DNA of 64,000 bases from Phocoena phocoena (GCF_963924675.1 NC_089238.1:39326879-39390878), one strand, 5' to 3'; positions 44,875 through 56,041 are shown, numbered from the stretch's first letter. Translations and numbers: made by a program. Notes: a model not told the origin generated them from the sequence alone.

Positions 44875-45140
44875 GGGTTACTGTTATTAGAAGAGAATCT
44901 GTCCCCAGAGTGCAACACAGACCAGGGGCACCAGAAACGCTCACGCCCTTCCTCCCCCTACCAATTCCTTTCCTCTGTCTTCCTTTCTCTCCCAACCGCC
45001 TACCTTCGGGTTGCTGTTATTAGAAGAGCATCTGCCCCCAGAGTGCAACACAGACCAGGGGCACCAGAAACGCTCACTCCCTTCCTCCCCCTACCAATTC
45101 CTTTCCTCTGTCTTCCTTTCTCTCCCAACCGCCTACCTTT
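44875..45140 (+). repeat. Tandem duplication, two 133-bp units
   Basis: Unit 1 44875-45007, unit 2 45008-45140, both starting 'gggtt[a/g]ctgttattagaag'. Five mismatches by eye (about 96% identity). The period is not a multiple of three, so a frame crossing it would shift. This argues against coding function. Confidence 0.95.
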
Positions 45141-45563
45141 GGGTCTCCTCTATCTGCATCCTTTCTTATGAAGATAATCGATGAGGCACCATATTCCACT
45201 GTCTGCCTGCTCTTATGTGTTTGGGGTATCTTGTGTTGACCCATTAATCATTTCGACCTTATCTCCCCTGGTATAAATGCTTCAGAAACAGGGACCAGAG
45301 CCTGCCTCACCTTGAGTGACAGTAGCTGCTTAGACACAAATGCCTGTGGAAGGAATTATTCCCATCAACCATGAAAGGGAATATTTGGCAAAAAGGAGGT
45401 CCCTAAACCAAGCCATAAAACCCTTGATTCCCTCCATGCCATGTAGGTTACATCCATTATTCTAACCCAATACTAAGAAAACAAAACAGTCGTTCACTGT
45501 GATGATACCAAACCAAGATGAATAACTGCCTCACAGAAAATTTTTTAATTCTCCCATATGCAC

Positions 45564-45566
<3 letters not shown>
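45141..45566. other. Unique sequence, no gene recognised
   Basis: 45290-45360 ('ggaccagagcctgcctcacc') could be a short L2 tail. No other feature. Confidence 0.4.
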
Positions 45567-45599
<33 letters not shown>

Positions 45600-45622
45600 T
45601 ACATGTACGCACACACACACAC
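45567..45622. repeat. (CA)n microsatellite, interrupted
   Basis: A CA run 45567-45596, the interruption 'gtgtacatgtacg', then a second short CA run to 45622. Confidence 0.93.
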
Positions 45623-46340
45623 TAAAACATCCAAGAACCACTGGCAGTGTGCATGGAGATTGCAAATTTCCTTGCAAATTCATCCGAAAGAATGGGTGCT
45701 CTGAATTACCTACTGCCCAGAACACAGACGGCACCTGATCAATTTTGCTCCCACAGCAATCCTGCCTTGTCAAGAGCTGACAATCAGACATGCAAAACAA
45801 GTGCTCTGTATGAATTTTGCAAAAGTATCACTTTGGGAAAACAGGAACCAAAACAAATTAAGAAATCATATAAATAATTACTCTGAGCTTCAACTCTTAA
45901 CATGAAAAAGGAAGGCACACAAGCAGAAATGCTAATTAATATGACGGTTTAATTATAGGGGCACAAATTAATAAACCGGAATTACTACAGATTTCCAGCA
46001 GGCAGCCCAACTCCGCATGTGATCTTGGAGGCGTGGGCACAGGGGAGAAATGCTTAGCTTTCCTTTGCCAGGTGCCCAGCTGGAATGGCATCAAGAAAGG
46101 GGAAGGCTAAGCCCCTGGGCAGGGAGATCCAGTCCTCCCAGCCCCCTCCTCTCTGCTCAGACACAGTGAGCCCTTGTCAACATCAGCAGGTGCGAGCTTC
46201 CACAAAGGCACCTCCTTAATCAGGAAATCATTCCTCAAGCATCTACAAAGGCCCAACCACAACATGCTAAGGACAAAATGCAACCCAACACAACCAAGGG
46301 GCAGGATTTGTTAAGTTGTTACTGTATGCCAGGTACCCAC
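45623..46340. other. Unique sequence; candidate conserved AT-rich block
   Basis: 45880-46000 is repeat-free with homeodomain-like words ('ctaattaatatgacgg', 'tttaattatag', 'aaattaataaacc'). The rest is unassigned. Confidence 0.35.
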
Positions 46341-46361
46341 TCTCTCTCTCTCTCTCTCTCT
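46341..46361. repeat. (TC)10 microsatellite
   Basis: Uninterrupted TC run. Confidence 0.95.
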
Positions 46362-46749
46362 ATTTGTTCTCATTTATGGTTTCCCAAAGTAATACTTCTG
46401 GAAATTTCATATATGTCAATTGTTTTACATGTCTGATTCAGCTCTTGATAAGGCAGAAGTGCTATAGGAGCAAAATGCATATCAGACTCAATCAGGTGGA
46501 TGGTAGTATCTACATCAAAGTCATCATCCCATTATACTGCTGTGAAAACCGAGGCTCCAAAGATCAGCTGGTCTGATTTTGCCAAAGCCACAGGACTGAA
46601 AAACAGATGTGTCTAGATGTGTCTGGATTTAAAACTCTGGGCTTTTGAGTTCAAAGTCTGTGCACTTTTAAATACAGTAAGCTTCCTCTAGAAATCAAAA
46701 ATGCTTCCATCTCTGATCTCACAGCTATAGCACTCATTTGATCTTTTTT
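46362..46749. other. Unique sequence, possible MIR remnant
   Basis: 46530-46640 ('gaaaaccgaggctccaaag', 'tgccaaagccacaggactg') is weakly antisense-MIR-like. No gene recognised. Confidence 0.4.
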
Positions 46750-46960
46750 TTTTCATTCAGGAAAGTCAATCATGTACCTACCATATGCCAGTTTTGGACT
46801 ATGTTCTGGGAATACAATGGTGAAAAACAACTGATCCAGAACTTACTTTTGAGGAGCTTGCATGAGCAGTAAGAGAGAATGACTTAGATAAAATAATCGC
46901 GTGAACAAACAGATTTCCATAGCTTTTGATCAGGGCTACACAGGAAAGAAACAGGGCTAG
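46750..46960 (-). mobile_element. L2 LINE 3'-end fragment
   Basis: 'cattcaggaaagtcaatcatg', 'ctaccatatgccagttttgg', 'gggaatacaatggtgaaaaac' and 'ttttgaggagcttgcatgag' match the antisense L2 tail. Confidence 0.7.
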
Positions 46961-47240
46961 GAGGACTTGTAAAAGTGAGGGTCTTCAAGAGAGGGAAACC
47001 TCTCTTGAAGAAGTAATTGTTGAAGTGTGATCTGAAAGATGAGTGTGAACATGTAATATATAGAGAGAATGATATATATGAATACAGAAGAATTTTCTAT
47101 ATTTGCTCTCCAGTTCCTTCCCATCCACCAACCCCTCAACCTGCTCCAACCTAATATGCCTTCCGCTCCCATCACTCTGGCATACAAGTTCACGTGGTAA
47201 GTTTCATGGACATTTTCAATCCTCAGTTTACTTGAGTCTT
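46961..47240. other. Unique sequence, no gene recognised
   Basis: Continues L2-like antisense texture to about 47045, then AT-rich, then pyrimidine-rich. No exon. Confidence 0.4.
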
Positions 47241-47460
47241 CAGACATTTTTATTTTGGCGGTACGCGGGCCTCTTACTGTTGTGGCCTCTCCCGTTGCAG
47301 AGCACAGGCTCCGGACGCGCAGGCTCAGCGGCAATGGCTCACAGGCCCAGCCGCTCTGCGGCATGTGGGATCTTCCCGGACCGGGGCACGAACCCGTGTC
47401 CCCTGCATCGGCAGGCGGACTCTCAACCACTGCGCCACCAGGGAAGCCCCAGACATTTTT
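47241..47460 (-). mobile_element. Short-class CHR SINE, antisense
   Basis: Body 47252-47449: 'ggcggtacgcgggcctctta', 'ggacgcgcaggctcagcgg', head 'gcgccaccagggaagcc'. The perfect 11-bp duplication 'cagacattttt' at 47241-47251 and 47450-47460. Confidence 0.95.
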
Positions 47461-48218
47461 GACAGTCGATCACTCTCTTCTCCTTGAAATCATTTCCTCC
47501 TTGCCTTTTGAGCCAGAAATTTACTGGTTTTCCTCTTGCCTCTCTGGATCCTCCCTGAAAATTGCCATTACTTCATTATTCTCCTCTAAAAGCTCTTCAA
47601 GACTTAGTCTTGGGCACTCTTGTCTCTTATTTTATATACAATCTCATCCATGCCACAGCATTATTCACATTCTACTGTCTGCATATCTACTACAGCATTA
47701 TTCTACTATCTACTATCTCAAATTTGTGTCTCTAGCCCCAACCTTTCTTCTGGACTCCAGATCGGTGTTTCCAAATTTCCTGATGGACAGCTGCTCTTGG
47801 ATGTCTCAAAGGCACGTCAAACTCAATATGACCAAAACTGAGTTCATCTTGGACCCGAACTCTATCTCAGCACCATCTATCCAATTTGAAAGCTGGAACA
47901 CCCAGGATCTCTTTCCCTCCCTGCCTTACAAGGTAGACTGAACAATGGTCCTCAAAGATGTTCAGGTCCTAATCCTTGGAACCTGTGAATCTTACCTTAT
48001 TGGCAAAAGGGACATTGAAGATGTGATTAAATTAAACAATCTTACATATCTTCAATAAAGATGGAGAGATTATCCTCGATTATCAAGGTGGGCCCTAAAT
48101 GTAATCACAAGGGTCCTTATGAGAGGGAGGCAGAGGGAGATGTGATGACAAGAGCACAAGTCCATGTGATGATGGGAGCAGAGATTGGACTGATGCAGCC
48201 ATAAGCCAAGGGAGCCAG

Positions 48219-48306
48219 CAGCCACTAGAACATAGAAGAAGAAAGAAACAGATTCTCTCCTGCAGCCACTAGAACGTGGAAGAGGAAAGAAACAGATTCT
48301 CTCCTG
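48219..48306 (+). repeat. 44-bp tandem duplication within MLT1
   Basis: Units 48219-48262 and 48263-48306, each starting 'cagccactagaac' and ending 'gattctctcctg'. Three differences, all A in the first copy versus G in the second. Confidence 0.93.
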
Positions 48307-48357
48307 GAACCTCCAAGAGGATCCAGCCCTGCTAACACGCTGATTTTTAGCCCTTTA

Positions 48358-48636
48358 AGATTCATTTCTAGGGACTTCCCTGGTGGTCCAGTGGTTAAGA
48401 CTCCACGCTCCCAATGCAGGGGGCCTGGGTTCGAGCCCTGGTCAGGGAACTAGATCTCGCATGCCGCAACTATAGAGCCCGCATGCCGCAACTAAAGATC
48501 CCACATGCTGCAACTAAAGAGATCCTGCATGCCTCAACAAAGATACCGCACGCGGCCACAAAGATACCGCCTGCCACAACTGAGGCCCGGCGCAGCCAAA
48601 CAAACAAACAAATACATAATAAAAGACTCATTTCTA
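48358..48636 (+). mobile_element. Long-class CHR SINE inside MLT1
   Basis: Body 48371-48623 with head 'gggacttccctggtggtcc', 'gggttcgagccctggtcag', repeated 'gcatgccgcaacta' segments and an (ACAA) tail. The duplication 'aga[t/c]tcatttcta' (48358-48370, 48624-48636) has one mismatch. Confidence 0.94.
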
Positions 48637-49345
48637 CTTCTAGACACCAGAAATAGAATAAACTGCTGTTGTTTTAAGCCATAAGTTTGTGGTAATTTGT
48701 TATAGCAGCAACAGAAAAAAAACACATCCTGCTATAACATATATACTATCAAGTCTTCTTTATTTTGCTATCCAAAAAATTCCCAGATGCATCTGCTTTT
48801 CTCTATCTCTACAGGCCCTTCCCTGGGACAATCTTCCATCATCTCTCAAACGGGCAGATGTCACAGCCTCTGGCTTTCCATGGTTCCTGGGATAAAAAGC
48901 AAAATCATTGGCATGGCCCACATAAACTTGCTTGTCCTGGTCCCTGTCTCCCTTCTCAGGCTTATCTTGCACACCAGACCACACTGGCTTTCTTTCAGTT
49001 CTAGGGAGGGTACTAATCCCCTAACTGCCACAGGACCTTTGCACAACCTTCTTCCTTGGCATGGGACGCTTGTTAACTTCAGATCATAGCTTAAATGTCA
49101 TCATATTCTTTCTGATCTCCCAGACTGGGCCCATCCATCATATATACAGATTGCAATTCTACAGAAATTTTTAGGATTGTAAAATTAGACAATAGGATGG
49201 TTTATGTCTAACTCCCTATCTACCTAGTAAGTCCTCAGAGAAGAGGGTGAGAACAGGATTATGCCTGGTTTTGTCCACCACTGCATCCCCAGCATCTAGC
49301 AAAGCACCTGGCACAGAGCAAGTACTCAACGGATATGTCTGGGTG

Positions 49346-51389
49346 ACTCCCAGCACCAAGGGGAGTGTCTTTGGGCACCTGTGTAGATAGGATTGCTGGT
49401 CTCAATCCTTAGCTTTGTCCCACCCCTTCTAGACATGCGGTTAGAGAAAGGGGGGCGTGGGGTCTCCTAAGAAGCCCTTGACTGCAATGGCCAAGGAAAC
49501 TCCAGAATGAGGACTTCACCCTCCTCGGTGTCATCTTCTAACAACTGGTTCTGGGTAGAGTTCTTGTTAATGTAGTATTCACAGGACAGAATGTACTGAG
49601 TTCTGCTTCGCCACTTAGCCTATCCCCTCTCTTTTTCCTTGGCCATTTTTCCTTGGGTTTCTTTGAGGAAAGCACTTTGGAAATTATCTAATAATAGACC
49701 AGGGCCTTAAAATAGCTCCCAGTGCCCTAGAGTTTACTGAAGGTACATCATAGGTCACTTGGGGCTGGAGGTGGCTCTACACTCACCAAAAGAGCCCCTC
49801 TTTATCTATTTTATATACTTGGATTCCACACAGAAATTTTTATGAGAGATTTTTGTGACTAGAAAGAAAAAAATTTTGTAGAAACCACTATTACGTTATT
49901 CGCACAACCCTTTATAAGTACAGATCAGAAAATGGCTCCAGGAGCTTAACTGACCTACCCAAGATCACAGATCTAGTATAGGACAGAGCTTGGACTCAAG
50001 TCCAGGACATGGGACTTTATACAAGCCATGGAATGCTGGTGTGAGCCAATTTTTTCATTAAGGCACAGATGAATTAAGCGAACGCTTCGGTTTCTTTCGC
50101 ATGGAGAGAAAACAACACACCATTTTAACACTGATTTCTTCTAGGTGGCAATGTTCGGCGTAAATTTATTGTCTTCGTTGTGCTCCTCTGTAACTTCTAC
50201 AATGTGCGTGCATTCATTTGAGTTTTAGTGAAAACGTTAGAGGGTAAAGAATGATTATGAAGTAAGTCAAGGGAATAACGGGAAAGCAGAGGACGGTGTC
50301 CTACTCACGCTGGGGTGATGGTTATTTGGAACTGGCTGTGAGCCTTGATGATAAAACCAGGTGTTTTTCCAGCAAGGCATATCTAGGGCGGTGTTATGCT
50401 ACTGGGTCACAGTTACTCCAGCAGCTTCTGAGACAGGCCGCCCTGCTCTGCCAGTTACCACTCGTGGGAGCCTCATAGCCTCTCCGAGCCTCAGTTTAGC
50501 TCTTTGTAAAATGGAGGACATAAACCCACCTATACTGGCTCCGTCTCTTGATTGTACGTGGCAGAAGCACAACTTAAACTAGCTTGGAGCACAGAAAGAA
50601 TTCACTGAGCCTCATAAATGAAGGGCTAAGGAATCTCGTTGCAATCACAGCTCTCTTTCCATCTATGAGTTCTGCCTTCTCCTTCTTAGCTCCGAAGCAC
50701 ACTCTGCCCTTGTAACTGGAAAGGCGGACAGCAGCAGCCTTGCTCATACCTTCCCAGGTTAGCAAACCTGCTAGAGATAAAACCTCTCTCAGAGCCCACC
50801 TGCCACACCCAAGGATGATTCTGAAAGGCCACGCGTGAATCCCACGACCCCACCCCCTCTCGCACAGAACCAGTCACTGTGACCCAGCGATAAAGAGTAG
50901 GATGGGCCCAGCCGATCCCGTGCGCCCAGCTGCACGCCCAGTAGCCTCTGTCCTGAAGACCCAGCTCTCCTGTGATGGATGCTGAAGGAGGCCACCTCCT
51001 GACCAAACCCGATGAGGTGACTGTTTCCACTGGCCAGAGGGTCCCATTGATGTGTGCTGTTAGAAAGGTTAATTAGCTTGTGAAATGCATCAAACATTAC
51101 TGCTAAACAGTATTTTAGTACTTAGCAAGGGGGAGAGAAAAATTCTAAAATCAAGGTGACAACATAAAAACAAAGGATATTTAATCAGAAAAAAAAAAAT
51201 AGGACCTTAAGAAGTTAGGTTTGGGAGAAAACTGTCACGGTGCAAGGTTCAGAGAAAACAGGTCTGTGTCCCCTTCCATGGACTAAACCCTTTACAGCCA
51301 CCGGGTCCTCTCCTTTTGCTGTTTAACTACCCTGAAAACTGGAGACAATGCTCCAATGCAGAAGATACTCCTCCCTCAACACAACTCCA
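49346..51389. other. Mostly unique; two MIR fragments
   Basis: 49905-50030 ('cagatcagaaaatggctcc', 'gatcacagatctagtatagg') is an antisense MIR piece. 50430-50545 ('tctgccagttaccactcgtg', 'gagcctcagtttagctctttg') is a sense MIR. 50080-50290 is repeat-free and CpG-containing with conserved-looking text. No exon recognised. Confidence 0.5.
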
Positions 51390-51650
51390 AATAAATTAGA
51401 TATTGAACGAGACACTGAGATTCTGGCAAGAATACACGCACAAAAAAATTGGGCCTGGAGCTGTTGGGAGATGATAAATTATCAGTTTCTCTTTAATAAG
51501 ATTGTGTCTCATCACCATCTCCTGTAAGGGATCTGACAGCTTTCGTTTTGAACCTGTGAAGATTAAAATCAATTCGCAGCTACAGCTGGAAGCCCCAAAC
51601 CATACACCTGCAAATATATCAATCAAGCAATCAGTTGGTCAGTAGATCAG
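51390..51650. promoter_or_regulatory. Candidate conserved non-coding element
   Basis: Repeat-free block with a 13-nt palindrome 'tgataaattatca' (51472-51484; paired GATA-type cores), 'aataagattgtgtctcatc', 'acagctggaag' and 'atatatcaatcaagcaatcag'. It looks like an enhancer by texture. Conservation is not tested. Confidence 0.35.
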
Positions 51651-52059
51651 CAAATCCATGTCAAGGGCCAAATCTTGCTGGGCATCTGGGGCAGAGAAAA
51701 GAATCAGAAAATATGCTCCTGCAGATGTTAGAGGGGGGAAGCCAGGCTTCAGAAGGCATTAACTCCAACTTTTAAGGCAACAGTAAACCTACCTCCATTA
51801 GCATTACTGGGCCAGCATATCCCACATTCTCACCTGTCTTGTCTTATGGATACGTTTTGATGTTGGACCCTGGATTAATCCGCAGACTTTGACTTATACC
51901 TTTGCCCTGCTCAGATGTCCACACTGGCAACCTCACTCCTTACATATCAGCTGGGTTTATGGACCCTACCTGTGCTCCCAGGGCATTTCAGAGGAGGCAG
52001 AAATGAGGAAGAAATAAAAAGTTGAAAAAAAAAAAGAAATGAGGAAGAAGACTTGGAAT
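51651..52059. other. Unique sequence, no gene recognised
   Basis: Includes an internal repeat 'aaatgaggaagaa' (52002-52014 and 52037-52049) around 'ataaaaagttgaaaaaaaaa'. Otherwise unassigned. Confidence 0.45.
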
Positions 52060-52262
52060 GAAGCTCAAATTTCACCTCCACCACTTACTACTTTGGTAGC
52101 TTTGCAAAGGTTATTCAGCCCCTCTTGGCCCTGGTATCTTTAACTACCAAAGCAGAAATAACAACATGTGTCTTGTAGCCCTGCAAGGATTAGGTGAGAT
52201 CACCAATGTCGAGTGCTTAAAATGAGGCTTAGTTCAGAGTTAATGGTTGTTCATTAACATTA
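52060..52262 (+). mobile_element. MIR SINE
   Basis: 'ctccaccacttactactttgg', 'aaaggttattcagcccctc' and 'gccctgcaaggattaggtgag' follow sense MIR order. Confidence 0.65.
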
Positions 52263-53285
52263 CGTCACCATTGGTGGTGGCGATGTTATTTCAAGTATCA
52301 GATGGGTTGTTCCTAGGTTGGATTTTTGTTTAAGTATTTATAAAAATGTGTACAGGCATGTTTTGCTCCAGTGCTTTTTCCCCCTCTCCAAATGGACTTC
52401 CTCACCCTACAATAATCCTATTAAATCCTACAGACTTCTACTTACATGACACATACCCTGCTGGCTTCAGCCCAAACAAAAACTAATTGTCCCCTTGTCT
52501 GTCTGTTTGCCTTTGTTTTTCCAGATGAAACATTTCAGGCTCTGTTTCCTTGTCCCTTGGCATTTTTTTTAACAACCAACACTATATGAGCAAGCCACAA
52601 AGATAGGGTTTCCTGGAGCAAGGAAGGAAGAGTGTGTGAAGCAAGTGCCTCTATTTGAAGCCACAGCTCTTAATTTCAGTAAAGAAACGGCTGAAGGAGT
52701 GTGATAGAGAGGAGAGACTACCAGCTCGGAGGTGAGAAGAGGCAGTGTCTTCATTAATCCTGCCTTCCCCCTTCTACCTCCTATGAGCTACATGACTCTG
52801 GGTATGTTAATAAACCAGTGCAAAATCGACAACTGTTTTCTCTTTCGAGAATGAATTTGGCCTGATTTATAGACATTATTTCCTCAAATATTCCTTAATA
52901 ATTAATTCCTCAAATATTCCTTACAATATTCTCTTAACAAGTTTGAGAGTCATCACCATCCTTGAAGTGAGGAAATCAATGGAGGAATTTCCATGGGAGG
53001 TTCTGGAGAAAGGAGCCTAAGACAGAAAAGTGGAAGATTCAAGTTTAAGTCCTGGTCCTTCCATCAAAATCTGGGTGACCTGGAATAGGCCGTTCTCCCC
53101 ATGCTGGCCACAGTTTATGCATTTGAGAGTGGGGTGGGGGGGTGTCAGACAAGAGGATCAATTAAATTTCCTTCCAGCTCCGGCACTTGGTGACACTCCA
53201 CTCCAAGACTCTCCATGTCGTAAAATCATACTGCCATTCTCTCTCCTCTAAGCTGCCTCACCAACTACACCTGCTACTTCTCGCT
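52263..53285. other. Unique sequence with a small tandem repeat
   Basis: 'ttcctcaaatattcctta' occurs twice 26 bp apart (52880-52897, 52906-52923). 53040-53110 resembles a partial sense MIR ('aagtcctggtccttccatc'). No exon recognised. Confidence 0.45.
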
Positions 53286-53287
53286 CG

Positions 53288-53505
53288 TCAACAACAATAA
53301 TAACCAGTATTTGTCGGATACCAACTACGGGTCCGAGACTGTGTCCGATGCTGTATGTGCTTCGTCTTAGTTAATTCTTACCACAACCCTCTGAAGCAGA
53401 GGTTATCATTATCCCTCACTGATAACTGAGGAACTTGACGCTAAGAAACGTTGAATGACTTCTTAACTCAGAAACTTTACTGGGGCCCCACACTGCTGTA
53501 CTACC
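53288..53505 (-). mobile_element. MIR SINE, antisense
   Basis: 'aataataaccagtatttgtcgg', 'taattcttaccacaaccctctg' and 'tcactgataactgaggaac' run in antisense MIR order. Confidence 0.75.
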
Positions 53506-53654
53506 TCTCAACTATTATGACCTGGGCTTCCAAGATACAGAACTTGCCAAGGTCACCTCTTATCTTCCCAAGGGGCCTCTAAAGCATCTCCCTTTGTTTG
53601 TCAGGTCTTCCTGCCCCATCCAGCCCACACCTGTTGTTTGGACTTTGACTCAGG

Positions 53655-53880
53655 TCTTTGACGGGAGGCAACATGGGGTAATGGAGGGTTCAGAGACCTT
53701 GGAGGTGGGCTGAGCAGAATTAGAGTCCTATCTCAGCCAGGCACGAGAGCGTGCTCTCAGATGACCTCCCCAAGCCTGGCTGTCCTCGTCCAGGGCACGC
53801 CTGTCTAGGAGGCTATTGGGAAAGTTAAGTGGGACTCCGGAGATTAAGCTCCAGGGACAAATGCTGACACACTACCGAGC
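53655..53880 (+). mobile_element. MIR SINE
   Basis: 'caacatggggtaatggaggg', 'cagaattagagtcctatctc' and 'gatgacctccccaagcctgg' fit a diverged sense MIR. Confidence 0.5.
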
Positions 53881-55444
53881 AGTGCTCTTCCCCTATTCAT
53901 ATCCCACTTTCCTTTGAGACCCAACTCTTGAGAGCTACTTTTCTGTTTTTGGAATTAATCCATCCCTCCTTGAATCAGTCCAGGTTCCAATAAGAAAGAG
54001 ATTGTGTACTGAAAACAGGGTGATTCCAGGGGAATTATTTTTGAAGGGGCTATGTACAAAGGTAAGGCGACAGGGGGCTAAAAGCACTAAGCAATCACCT
54101 GAAGCTTCAGAGCAGCAGAACTTTAACACACCTAGGACTAAAAGGCTGAGGGGCAGGAGTAGTTGCCAGAAACCAGAGGGAGAGAATACAAGACAATCAT
54201 CTTCCTTGGGAGAAGCAATGATCTTCAGTCACGGACCCAGCCAAGCCCAGGGGAGACCTGGCGGGGAGCAGTTAGGGGATAAATACTCTGACCTCACTCT
54301 TGGCTGTGAAACTTAATTCCAGAAACACAGAAGTGGCCTGAGCTATTCTGCAAAAACACCTGGACAATACTGACCCTTAGTCAAGGCACGAAATGTACTG
54401 AAAAACAGCATTGCTTTGTAACTATGAGTCCAAGGTATTTGGGGCTGGTTTGCACCCACTAGTTAGCAATGGTTATTGATAATGGTGACGGCAATGAAGG
54501 CACCCTCTGACCTCCCACCTAACTCTTTTCAGAGCTCCCCATTGGCTGGACCCAGTCGGAAGCAGCACGCAGAAGACCCCATTGATGTCATTCATGCAGT
54601 ACAGCTTCTGGGGCAGACAGCAGGGTGGAGAAGGAGAGAGTGGATCTCCCCAGCACAGTGTTTTCCCAAGCATCACCCTCTCTGGGCTCTCTTTCACATC
54701 AGAAAAGTATACGTGTGGGTGTGCTCGCCTCACCCCCTGACCATGAGCCCCTAAGAACATATGAGCCCCTTCCTTCCCATGGTCACCGCCCCCAACCATC
54801 TCAGTGCTGGGCTCGGAGTAGGTGCCTGGTAAATGTGATGGAACCTCCAGGTCCAGCAAGCACCATGGAGGATCTTCCTTTCCCCAAGATCGGTCCTTTA
54901 TTTTTGTTGCTGCCAAAGACCTTGCCAGTGGCTCAGCAGCTCCAGAGACATTTCGGAAGGTGGAGAGAACCAGCTGAGGGGAGAGAGAGTGTTTGCAGGT
55001 TGATGTCTACTCATAACAATTCTCCAAGTGCCTCCCCCGGTGACATTAGATAAACAGAGATGGGAATCACATTTCAGCGTGACAGCTGAAGAGGCATGTC
55101 AAGAAACAGCTGAAAAGATCTAGAGCAACCCGGTCCTGAGAGACTTTGTCAGTGTGACCCTGCTTCCCGTCAGGGCCGAGGTGATATGGCCCCGGGGCCC
55201 ACATTCAGGACCGTGAATTCTCTAAGGCCGGATCCTCTGAGACCTGGGACTGGAGGCTAAGTGAGCCTGGAGCTTTCGGCCCTTGCCTGCCTATCAGTGT
55301 TTGTGAAATCACCTGCAATCAGCAGCATGGAGCATCAGTCTCCGCTACAGCACGTTACCCTCCGATACTCGTCAAACGCCATCCGCGAGGAATAATATTT
55401 ATAGAGTATCAGCTGAAGGACGTGCTGTCTGCCATTCCTTTACA
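53881..55444. other. Mostly unassigned sequence
   Basis: 53965-54300 ('caggttccaataagaaagag', 'gaaggggctatgtacaaagg') looks like an old interspersed repeat, possibly the family seen at 41117-41330. 54770-54850 has an L2-tail look ('gctcggagtaggtgcctgg'). Frames of 142-147 codons on opposite strands (54473-55053) have no domain. Confidence 0.4.
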
Positions 55445-55807
55445 TCAGCAGTTTTCCAGATGATCTTCCCCAGAGGCCTGGAATTCCTGGGCGTGTCCCT
55501 GAGGCTCCCTAGAAGCCAATCCCCTGCCCCTTCTCCAATCAAGAGAATGCAGGTCTTCCCTGTCACACACGGGGATCCTGGGGTTGCACACAGGAAATCA
55601 ATTACCTTTTTAAAAATGGATGCTGATGTCTTAAAAGAATAAAAGCCATCCCATTAGCCTAGATTTCAGGCTGCGGTCAAGCCAGATGGAGAGAGATCTG
55701 CAAGCTTGGGTCATGTTCCTTTGCTCTGCTGCCCTTAGAATTTCTGGCGCTAAATTGAGTTTCAGTGGAATCCCATCAGCCCACCTTGTAGGAGCCCATG
55801 AAATCTC
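55445..55807. other. Unique sequence, no gene recognised
   Basis: Repeat-free apart from a possible hAT trace at 55445-55530. It ends at the L1 below. Confidence 0.4.
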
Positions 55808-56041
55808 ACCATTTGCAGCAACACAGATGGACCTTGAGGGTCTTACGCTAAGTAAAGTAAGTCAGAGAAAGACAAATACCATATGATTTCAACCCTATGT
55901 GGAACCTAAAAGAACAAAACAAACGACTCTTAGATACAGAGAACAAGCTGGTGGTTGCCAGAGGGAAAGGGGTGTGTGGCGAGGGGCAAATCAGTGAAGG
56001 GGATTCTGAGGTACAAACTTCCAGCTATCGAGTAAATCAGT

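Larger units (their letters stand above)
47933..48725 (+). mobile_element. MLT1-type MaLR LTR inserted in L2, split by a SINE
   Basis: 'gactgaacaatggtcctcaaag', 'tggcaaaagggacattgaag', 'gatgtgattaaattaaac', 'gtaatcacaagggtccttatg', then after the SINE 'agtttgtggtaatttgttatagcag'. Solo LTR, sense orientation, older than the SINE at 48371-48623. Confidence 0.9.
47462..49345 (+). mobile_element. L2 LINE, 3' half, split by MLT1 and SINE
   Basis: 47462-47932 holds decayed L2 reverse transcriptase coding: one frame reads 'ALQDLVLGTLVSYFIYNLIH', a degenerate RT motif of the 'GVPQGSVLGPLLF' type. A second reads 'WMSQRHVKLNMTKTEFIL'. After the MLT1, 48726-49345 continues with 'cttttctctatctctacagg', 'gccacaggacctttgcacaac' and the tail 'cctggcacagagcaagtactc'. 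The 228-codon open frame 47255-47941 is a mixture of SINE and L2, not a gene. Confidence 0.8.

Noticed and set aside
44782..45171. 129-codon frame with an internal protein repeat
   Set aside because: It is the translation of the 133-bp tandem duplication. The second unit is read in a different frame, so the apparent protein is an artefact.
47255..47941. 228-codon open frame, the longest in the window
   Set aside because: Its first part translates an antisense SINE and the rest crosses frameshifted L2 reverse transcriptase remnants. No single protein family is continuous in it.
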